This document shows positions 33,240 through 43,800 of a DNA stretch of 64,000 bases, piece after piece (positions within the stretch are counted from its first letter, which is position 1; the number at the start of each line of letters is the position of its first letter). The DNA lies in the NCBI RefSeq assembly GCF_023343835.1, contig NC_064439.1, forward strand, positions 39,735,508-39,799,507. Reading direction: 5' to 3'. A program made the translations under genes and the position numbers. Origin of the DNA: Lagopus muta. Taxonomy: Eukaryota; Chordata; Aves; Galliformes; Phasianidae. Under the pieces are notes generated by a model that saw only the letters and a list, made by a program, of their open reading frames with translations, did no database searches and was not told the DNA's origin.

Positions 33240-36200
33240 ACTTATTTACTGATATTTTATTTTAAAAATGATTACAAAACATCTTTAAGGACCAAAAAGA
33301 ACATAATACATTAAAAAGATGACAGATTTAGAATGGAAAAATAATTAAACATTTCACAATTATTTTAATGGAAGTTCAAGGCAACACCGGCTACGAAACT
33401 ATATGCTTTTTTTTTTTTAATATATATAAAACAATTGCATTATCATTCTGATTTAATAATCATTAAAAGGCACTTAAGTTCTCAAAGGTATGAAAGTGAT
33501 AGTTCTGAACAGCATAAAATTTAATCTAGATATCTCCCGCTGCTTACAGCAATAAAATAAAACAAAGATGAATTTCCATCTTAAAGGCACTACCAGCATA
33601 TTAATTCATTACAACTTCATACAACCCCTCAAATATCTCACAAAATGTTTCCCTTCAGTGTAGTAAGCTTGGTATTTTTATTGCACAGATTTGAACAGAG
33701 TGAGGATTACCACAATGGCCATTACGCAAAAACATCTTGTGCTGAGCTCTTAGCATTGCATGAAACAGTTCACTGCATTTTAAAGTTGGTGGGTGCAATG
33801 GTAGAACCGAACGGTACAGGACCACAACCCTGCCCTGCTGTTTGCAAGCACAGAGTACAAGCTGTAGGGCACAATTCCTTCAAATACTTGAATCCAAAGG
33901 GCATTGCTAGCATTATGATTTTAATAGGAGCTTAACGCTTTAAAAATTCACACTCTACATAACGTACATGTGGCTTTTCAGAGCAAAAACTCACAGTACA
34001 GCTACTTAACAGCAAGTCTTCACATGTCCTGGAGAACCCTCTACACTGATTCTCACAGCACCATAAGTATAAGAGATGCCTGAGAGTCAGTGTGGAGCCT
34101 TCAAATATTTTTGGATGTGCTCGACTGGAGAAGGCTTTGAATATGCTGAGCAGGCTCACAGCCCCACTGCCAAGCACAGTGTTGAAGAAGGTGAAGACAG
34201 TCTTCAGCTTGATGTACCGTGCCAACTGCTCCTCTCCACAGGTTTTACTATCAGTTAAGACTGTACAGTTGTGGCTGCTTTGCAATCAGGAAAATAAATT
34301 TAAGATAGTTTCTCATAACTGCCCTCCTGCTAAAGCTCCCACCATTCTCCTGAATAACCCTAATCCGCTTCAGTCAAATTCAGCCAACTTCGTTTAGCAA
34401 TGTAAATAGCTAATTTAAAGAAAGCAGGATTGTTTAATCAGGAACAGGCTGGGAAACTTGCAAACCACTTTGCTGACAGTGCACGAGTGTAGGAGACATA
34501 CAGCCAGAAAGAGCTCCTGCAAAAACTGATGTTTAATCCAGTGCCATCCTTTGGGATCAGCCTAATGGGAGGAAAGACACTCAAAGCCTACAACCGACAC
34601 CAGGAGCATGACAGAAGCACATCAGGACAGCAGGAGACCACTCTGCTTGGCTGTGGTAGTAAGGAAGTCTCTCATCCTACCTGGCCTGGAGGATTGCAGA
34701 GACACACATCTGCCCTTGTACCCTGGGGAGCTGACAAAGCAAGTTAAGCAGCAGCAGAGAACTGCATAGATACAAACAAGCCTCATTCCCAACTATTTTC
34801 CCAGCTATTTCTAAACAACAACAGAAAACCAACTACACCCTACCCTCAAGCTTAAAAGACTAGGATTGACAGTACAACCATACAGAAACTGCTTTGTTAA
34901 CAAACAGCTGTTTTGGTAGCAACAGTTTAGCAATTACCTCAAACTCATAGCCCATATGTGGTATTTAACTACTGTACTATATGACAGATGAATGCCAGTT
35001 AAACAGAATCTGGGATGGAGCACTACGTATTGTTTTAAAGAATTTCACGTCTCCCATTAGGAAAATCCTATGACAAGGGAAAACAGATCTAACCAGTTTC
35101 CAGAATACTACCTGCTCATTTTCATTAGCTGGTGGCAATGCTTTCATCCCTTTCAGTCAACAGAATTTGGTTCTCAAATCCATACACAGATCAGTCAGTT
35201 AGTGAGAGAATGTGTAAACGCTAACTGCTTGGAACAGCTACAAGGAAAATGAAGTGTATGTTAAAAAATCCTCACTCTTAGCAACCTGAAATACTCCAGG
35301 GATGCCAGCATGTACGTAGCAAGAGAATCCATCAAACTATTCTGCAAAGATTGGCAATATTTCTGTTTCAGAAGGTCTGACACAGGTCATGGGAGTCAGA
35401 ACTCAGTTCCAGTCACTTCTGACACCAGCTGCTTGTGGCACCTTTTTGTAAAAATAACTTCTGTTTTCCAATTTGTCTGTAAAGAATCAGTGGTAGATAC
35501 CAGATAGGATAGGGAGGCCTAAGGCAGAGAAATGGTTTCATGGATCCCTCTCAGTACCTACATCTCCAATTCAGGAATGCATGCCAATAGCGAATCACTT
35601 AGGCAGAGAAAAGTCGATAGAGAAGGTAATCAAAACCCATAACTCTCTTCATATATTTTAAGCTAAGAAAAAAAAAAAAGAAAGAAAAAAAAAAGGAAAG
35701 ATTATTCCAAGATGAAAGTTTTGTCACTGTCCTGCATTGTTAAATAATATCAGCAGCACCTTGTTAATTTTACACTCCATAGCATCAAGATTAAGAAACA
35801 GCAGAAATCTCGATGTTAAAAAAATTCATAAGAATCTTGGGCAATAAACTAAAAAGGAAACAAAAACAAACACACAAAAAACTCACACCAACCTAAAATG
35901 CTAATCACCATTGTGAACATATACACCAAAGTCAGACACTGCGAATTGCAGCAGAGATATTTCTCCCTGTGACCAGTTTCCTATTGCCTATTGTAAACAA
36001 ACACATCTCTAATCTACCCAGTTTTCAGACACAGCTACAATAAGCTCTGTACACCTACACTGAGATCAGGTTAGTGCAAATGGATTCTAATAAATACAAG
36101 AAAATAAATGACAGTCCAAATAACATTTCATCTTCAAGGCAAGACATTCCATACAAGGAAATATGTATTTTACGCATGGCTCTGAAACCAAGACACGGCT

Positions 36201-37735
36201 TAAACTTGGTGCTTCACACCAGCTGTCAAAATGTTACATTCCCCAAGCAAAGTGTAGTGTTAAAGTTAAGGCACAGAGGTTAGGGAGAGAACATCACAAA
36301 CTCATGTTCATCTGAAAGTAACAGTACTAGGAAAAAAAAGTTGACCTTTTACACTGCTTTCTCTTACACTGACTTCCTCATCCCTTTCCAAATACAGCTC
36401 TCATACACAATTTCTGGAGGGCTTAGTCTCAGCACTGCCACAGCAGGTTACAGGACTATAAACTTGTCAGACAAGAATATTGATAAATGGTGTTAATGCC
36501 TGGAAGACATTACAGATCTCATGAGAACTCAAACAACAACTGTCTTTGCATAATCAGCTTTTTTTTCTCACGTGCTCTGGTATTTTTGGAACATCTCTTG
36601 GCTTATGGCATGTTGCCCTATTTTTGAGGGCATTCCTTTACATGTCTAGCAATTTTGCTTCTACCTCAGACATCTAAAAAAATGCCTTTTTTCCATTTTA
36701 TTTATACCCATCAGCATCTAGCCTGATATGTCCATCACTGGTCTGATACATGCTGCATCAGCAGTATGGCCTGTTGCTTTAGGGTACAAGTACTTATTTA
36801 CCTGCTCACCAGCTGAGCCAGCCAGTCCATAGTGCACTAGAGCAAAGAAAATGACATGGTCCACAACAATTCCAGTAAAGCTACCATTAACTGTGCATAG
36901 ACAAGTTGTGTATGCGATTAACCTTGCAAATCATATTCACCTGGATAGTACCAGTGTGAAGTAATGTTTTTCCCATTGATGTCCAAATTGCTAATTTAGG
37001 GTTACTTTGTGAAAATACTTATTCTTCAGTTTTTCCTCTCACAGCCAGCTTTTCTTTATTCCTGCAAATTTTCTTGGTTTTGAAACAATCTGAAAAAACA
37101 TTCTGTCATCCAAGTGTGAACACCGATGAGCACGATGTGCAAAGCTCTCTCCTTAATAAACAACTACATTACCCCCTGCATAAAAACTCCTTGCTTTCAT
37201 TAAACTGATCTCACAGGCAGAACTGAAGAAAGAGATTGAATAGTAAAAACAAAATCCCACACTCTTACATACGGATAAGCATTTTTGTAAGGCTGCAGTT
37301 AGATGTCTCTTACATTCACTGTTTGACCAATAAGAATGAATTCTGCTCTTCTAATTTGGAACTTGTAAGAGAAGTATCTGGTCCAAGTTATATAGGAAAT
37401 GTCTTCAGAGCATAACTAAGAATTTCTGCATCACATATTTCCCTTTATTAGTCACTTCTACCAAAATCAAATCAGCACACTACTGTCCTTCAGTTATTCT
37501 ATTTACATTTTTTTTTTTTTAAATATATGCCACCTAAATAGGTGGCAGGACCAGTTGCTTAGAAAATTAAATAAACCACAATGCTTAAGATGTCACTATT
37601 TGCCTGCAGATCTTTAAGTTTTTGTGACAAACAAAACTGATTAGAAGGAAGGGACAGAAGTTATTACCTACAGAGCATTGAAACGTTGTTTTAGCTTGCT
37701 CCACTCAAAAAAAAAAAGAACTAATTTCAGAAAGT
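33240..37735 (-). other. CMTM6: Presumed long CMTM6 3' UTR
   Basis: Downstream of the CMTM6 stop the - strand has AATAAA signals near 37444, 37052 and 36697 and a cluster at about 33250-33260. The interval is AT-rich, has no repeat family that I recognise and no convincing coding frame. Mammalian CMTM6 has a 3' UTR of a few kilobases, so extension to about 33.2 kb is plausible but not proven. A-rich low-complexity sequence lies at 35669-35698. Confidence 0.4.
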
Positions 37736-37885
37736 TTAGCTTGGCTTATTCAGCGGCTGATCTTCTGTGGCACCTTGAGTGTGGCCTGGATTTTCAGAGC
37801 GTTCTTCAGTGCTTTGTTTCCGACTGCACCAAAGTTCCCATATAAATTCAGCTAAAAATGCCCCACTTGCAAAAAATCCAAACAC
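37736..37885 (-). CDS. CMTM6: CMTM6 exon 4 with stop
   Basis: This exon encodes residues 135-183 and TAA at 37736-37738. It starts [19 protein letters not shown] (human VFGFIASFMFLLDF), then has a tail rich in Glu, Ser and Gln. The acceptor is CTTTCATAG. Confidence 0.95.
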   Translation of the reverse strand: MFGFFASGAFLAEFIWELWCSRKQSTEERSENPGHTQGATEDQPLNKPS

Positions 37886-40800
37886 CTATGAAAGTGAAAA
37901 GAATACAGGAATTAAAAATGTACAAACACTGGCAGTATTCTAAGTGTCTGGAGAGATATGTTAATAATGCTCATATATTAAATCATTAGTTCCATTTAAA
38001 TTGGCAATGGGTTGGAAGTCATACTGTAGCATATAAAATGTAAAAGGTTTTACAGTTCTCATTCTCTTAACCAGCTGTGGATATTAGAATATTTTCTAAA
38101 CAGATCTTAATAGTGGAAGTATATGTATGTATATATATATATATATTCTTTTTTTTTCCAGTAAAACTAATGAAGAAGTATAGCACTGATGGTGTAGCAG
38201 AACAGTTATACAACAGATGCATGCAGTTTAGAAGGACCAAGCAAAGAAGAGTAACAGATGGAAGGTGAAGAGAGATAAAGCAGCAGAAGCTCAGCAAGGC
38301 CTTGCTGGGTCAGCAAGTAAGGATGACAAGTTTCATTGTTATTCATAGCAGAAGGGTGGTAAGCAGGTTGGTTTTAGCATCTTCGTTCAAGCAAGGAATC
38401 AAATGTACACATTTACACTCATTTTGACTGAATTTAAGCAGCTGTTTTTCCCAAAGCAATTAGACACTAATAAGTCTTAAATCAAATTACTTTGTTTTTC
38501 CAGTTTAAAAGAAAAAAAAAAAGAAAAAAATGGGGAGCCTTTATATTTCAACCATTAGGTATGAGTACATCAGCAGCAAAACAGAGCACCACACGAAAAT
38601 GTGTGTATCCAATAGCTCATCCTGCCTATGGAGTGGAAGTATTTCGCTTTCCTTTCTAATCCATTTTTAATTCATTCAAGAATAAAAATCAAAATTTGAT
38701 CTTTTAAACTCACATATTCACAGTTTAGAGGTTATTTTAAAAGAGTGCCAAATAAGTGAGGAACTATGCCACAAAGTCTCTACAGTGCATTGCTCTGAGC
38801 CTTTTCATTGTCCCCGGGAGATGCATGCCCCGTTGTTCTATTTCTGTCACTGAGGAAACTGTGATTCTTATCACAGCCTTTACAAGCCAGCATTCTCTAC
38901 ATATGTTTTATAATGCCTGACAAAAGATATGGTTGCTTGCTGACTTTACAACTGGAGAATATAATGGAAATGCAGCTGATCTGCTTTTCAGAGAGGAGAT
39001 TATCAGGGAGCGGTGAGAGAAGGCAGTGTTGTCAATAGTGACAGAGGACAGGGAAGAACAGGGAGCCAAGGGAGCAAAATTAAGCAAGGAATGAAGATGC
39101 CAGGGAGCTCAACAGTACACAGAGCTTTCCAGAAGTCCTAAGGAATGCCTGCTTTCCAGCTTGTAGAAGCCGCAAATTAGCTCCTTCTTCCTGAAACAAC
39201 GTAATGCACTGAAGTCTGTTCCCTGCCCAACTTCTTGCCTGCAAACTGAGTGAGGTTTCAAGAGCAGAGAAATTAAGATACAATTCAAATGTAAAGTAAA
39301 TGATACAATTATAAGACTTACACAAGCAGCTTTTTCAAAAGCAGACCCAGAGCTGGTTGCAGCAAGCACTATTGAAGCTATTAGAAAGAAGGCACCTATA
39401 ATTAGCATGGTCCAAAAATTCTGCAAATAAAAGAAATGAATGTTACACAAGCGTAGATATGCTACCTGAAAACAAACAAACAAACAAACATCCTAACAGC
39501 AACCAAGTTAATCTGACAATGAATTTACTATTTGAAACACTGAAGTTCGTGGGAGAGTCAGGAAACTGATTTCACTACCAACCAACATTCAATATCATTA
39601 ACTATTTTTAAAAGTCAACTTTATAAAATCCTTTTTCTTTTTTAATCTTCTTTCAGTATTTCTCTCATTACATTTAACCTTTTTCACAGTCAAATTCAAG
39701 CGCAGGTCAGTCATGCTAGCATTATTCCATCTGGGAAACTAGAAACCTGTAAGTGAAGGTGCTCATTCAGATCTCTGACTGCGCTCCCTTATCTGTACCT
39801 TCACATGATATTGTTACTGCTTGCACTGAAAGGACAGTCCAAAAACAACAGCCTTCCTGACTTCACAGGGTGACACTGTGCCAACAGTGCACCTTGTGGA
39901 ACATAAAAGCATGAGCAGTAACCAGTACAGTTATTATCAGAAAGGAGGTAGGCTACACTCAGTAGAAAAACAGATGCCGCAGACAGGCAGATTTCAAGAA
40001 CCATGCTGGCAGAAAGCCATATCATACATATGAAGGCTGCTCTGCAAGTAATGCCTCCTAATTTATTATGATGGCCCACAAGGTCAGAAGCAGGCAGATG
40101 TTGATGGATGGCAGCAAAGGTTGAACCTTCCCAACCAATATCCCATTACATGTTGTTACTATGTGACAGATGGCATCAAAGGGGCAGTCTGACAGAATGG
40201 TGTCTGACATGGGAGTGCATCTGAAGCAATGGGGTGGAACTGAATTCCACCATGTGGAAAAAACAGCACCCACTGACATCCGTTGGCACTTGCTGAATGT
40301 TTATGGAGACCAAACAGTAAATGTTGACACAATGAGGTGGTGAATGGTGCATTTCAGCAGTGGTGACAGCAACAGTGGGTCACCTCCACTGGTGCAATTT
40401 CTTTTTTTTTTTTTACAAGCATGACATGCAGGCTTTTGTTCATCTCTGGTGAAAATGCACAGATGACAGTAGTGACTGTGATGACAAATCGCATTTTCTA
40501 GCTGTGAATTTGCTCTATCTCACAGTGTTACTGAACTCTTTGTATCTGTTGTAGTTTCCATGGAAATAAATAGGAGGCATTGCTTTTGGAGTGATCTATT
40601 ATAACAGTGTAATAGTGGGAGCCTTTATGAAAGACTTTCACACAAGTCTTAATGTCCTGCATGTAGGACAATTTTGAAAAACTGTCAATATTAAGAAGAC
40701 TCTTGAAGTTGAAAAAGTCAAAGTAATAAAACCTCCTTTAATCTACTTTTTAAATGGAGAATAATAGGAGATTCACTCTGCACAGCCTTTTGATTCCACA

Positions 40801-43800
40801 GCAGTTTTGAAGAGCTTACATTAAATGGTTTATTTAAAACAAATGAAATTCCTTACCATTTTGTTTACTTTATCTTTCCCAAACGTTTCATATGCAATAG
40901 TGCAATACACACACAGGATCAGGAGGCTCAAAAGAAAAGCACTGCAGCTTACAAATTCAAAGAAGTACAGCCCATGACAGTTGATACAATCCTCCACAAT
41001 TTCTTCAAAAATAACAGCCAGAAAAGAGAGGACCTGCAAACAAATAGCATACTTCAATCGTACCAAGTCTCATCAATATCTTCAACAAATGAAAGTCTGA
41101 ATGCCTCTGATGTCAATATTAATGAAAACAGCTGTAAGAAAACACTGGATCTTAAAAGAGCCCCATAAAATTCTGTACTATTTTATTACATGCAGAAATA
41201 TAGGGAGACAGTTTTGTCTTGATGTTAAAGTCAGGCAGTGAACGACACTCGGTTAAGCTGAGCACATGCTGCCAAACTCACTTTTTGGTTAGAAAGTAAA
41301 GACTCTTGATTTGTGATGCTGTGCAGAAGGCAGCGGGAAGCAAACCAGACAGATGAGAAGCACAAACTCTGCTGCTTACCACTTATAGCTGCATTTAATT
41401 TTAAATGCACTTCGGCTTGGGGCAGGGGAGAAATCAAACACATTGATCCAGCCAGCTGCCTCTCTTGATCAACTTCAGAGAAAGCGTAGCTTGTATACTT
41501 AGAACCCTGTAACAACAGCAGCTCAACTGCAGGCACCAGAAAGTTTAAGCTACGTTTAAGCTACACTGGACAGTGTTTAATCTGTGCAGAAGCTTATGCC
41601 AGCCTTCCTGCAACTGTCCTTTTTTGAGGACGCAGCATGAATTAATTCCCATACAGCTGTCATGCATCTGCTGCTGGATTTTCTGCTACCTTTTTGTGCA
41701 GGAAGGAATATTGCTGTATTTAAATAATCCCTCCTTGTGGCCACTTCTCACTGGCTTTCTTCATCCTGTAAAGATGACACAGGATATAGATCTGTGCAGT
41801 AAGGAGTTCAGCAGATTAGAGCAAAGCAGTGATTAGGAACCAGAGTTGGTCATAAAATCAAGACTGATGTGAGGATGATCATATTATTAATAACAGCATG
41901 TGGGAGGGTGACAGTTCTATGAAAAACACCAAATTCTAGAATTTAGAATTGTCATTTTCCAGATATGGCATGTAAAAGCAGCTGCAGGTGCTTTATCTGC
42001 ATCTTATTTTGGAAAATAATTATCTGTCCTCGGTTTTGGCTTTCTGACAGTAAAAATAAGAACAGCGACTTAGCACATGAGAACCACACCTTCCACCAAC
42101 TAAGCCAGACCTCAGAAGGGCACTTCAAAACATTGTATTTTGAATACACAATCATGTATGAAGTAAACAGGATCTCAGAAAGGGAAAGAACTGGAGGTGA
42201 GAAACTGCATATTACAATCAGGCCTCAGCATACTTCCTTTCCCTCATGCAGCTGCTGGCAAAGGCACATTGCTCAGGAACACACACCTAAATCAGTGGTT
42301 ACAATGGATGCCCAAGGAATGTATTAAGCTCTGAATTTCCAATTTTTAGAGAGGTTTTTAAAAAAATAATCAAAAGATTACTTACACAGCTTACAATTGT
42401 GTCCAATCACTAATTCACATGTTTTGCAAAGTGAGCTAAAATAGGAGGTATGTTTTTATTTTTCTTCCCCTCTCTTCTGTGATTTAGATTTCCACCCCTT
42501 TATATATCACCACTCTTTATATCAGCCACCACTTTCACCAGAAACAAAACAGACCAGAAGGAAAGCAAAAGCCTTTCTGTTAACCTGCCCTCAGAAGACT
42601 TCAGTAGCCCAGATAACCGTAACTGAGAAAAAAAACAAACAGCAACCTCTTGGCTGAGTGTACAAGCAAGTGAGAGAAAATCACATTCAAAGAGTACTTA
42701 AAGGAGTTCCATGTCAAAATAAAAATTAAAATTAAAGGATGGATCAACTGGAGTCTTTTATGGGACTTGTCCTTTGCTTTAGTTTCACATTTGTCTTCTC
42801 CACACTGCGCCTATGGAGACTTCCAAGCAGTAAATGGACAGAATATCAACAACTGTTTTCCTCCGAGCTGTCAGCAATGAGTGGAGAGGGCAGCTCAGCT
42901 AAACCTGTGGGACAGAGCTTCCTTCATACTGAAGACCAAGGTCACACCTGAAGACACATGCAGTCAGCTTCCACCTTCCCTCCCTCTCCTACAGAAAATA
43001 AATATCTTCCTCTGCCCTTTGCCAGCAAGGAAGTTTTTCATCAACACTGACATTACTGCTACTGCAAGTTTCTACAGGTGGGTTTAATAAAGAAAAGGCT
43101 ACAAAGAAATGCTGCAAATATAAAGTAAATCAATGAACTTGCCAGCAGGCAAGTAGCAGTGGTATTCCCAGCACAAACCTTCCAGTTTAGATGAGCACAT
43201 ACGTTAGTTCTGTACTGCTCCAAAGTGAGGGCTACTATAGGAAGCAAACAGTTCAGGACAAATAGCAGATTGAGGCTGAATTACAGTTTTCCTTTCTGGT
43301 TAAGGTATTTTTTTTTTGAAGTAAAATAACTGCTAATGAGAAATACTACTGCTTTAGATGAGAACTCATTTCTACCTCAAGCATGGCACAATAGGCACCA
43401 TGACATTTAGCTTAGTGCTGAATTTGAACCAGTCGTGGAGTAAAAAACAACAACAAAACAATCCAGCTGTAGTAAAAGTAAAACAAAACAGTAATCTAGA
43501 AACCCACGCAATTAAGATGCCTAGAAAGAAGTTTTCTGCAGGCGATTTCACAGTATTTTATAAAATACTTGATCTTCTTGTTCAATGGACAAAGAACTGG
43601 CTGCAGAATCAAGCCCAGAGATAGTCAATGACACAATGTCTGAACGGAGATCTGTGACAAGTGGTATCCCCTAGGGGTCACTGCAGGGACTGATGCTCTT
43701 TAATACTTCATCAATGACATTGATAGCGTGGTTGAGTGCACCCTCAGCAAGTTTGTGGATGACACCAAGCTGTGGGGTGCAGTCGACAAACCAGAGGGAC

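Larger units (their letters stand above)
39421..40856 (-). other. CMTM6: CMTM6 intron 2
   Basis: A 1,436-base intron. About 575 bases of it are a mariner-like deletion derivative at 40029-40603. A CAAA tetranucleotide tract lies at 39472-39490. The rest is unremarkable. Confidence 0.85.

Noticed and set aside
33932-34285. 117-codon - strand frame in the presumed CMTM6 3' UTR
   Set aside because: No recognisable domain, no splice logic linking it to the orphan exon, and no MARVEL-like helices.
36936-36974. Possible first exon for the orphan: ATG frame MGKTLLHTGTIQ ending at a CCAG/GTGAAT donor in phase 0 (- strand)
   Set aside because: It lies in the presumed CMTM6 3' UTR, shows no MARVEL helix and has a poor start context. 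One phase-0 donor after a short frame is expected by chance in 5 kb.
39109-39483. 124-codon - strand frame
   Set aside because: Only 39322-39420 is coding (CMTM6 exon 3). The flanks are intron.
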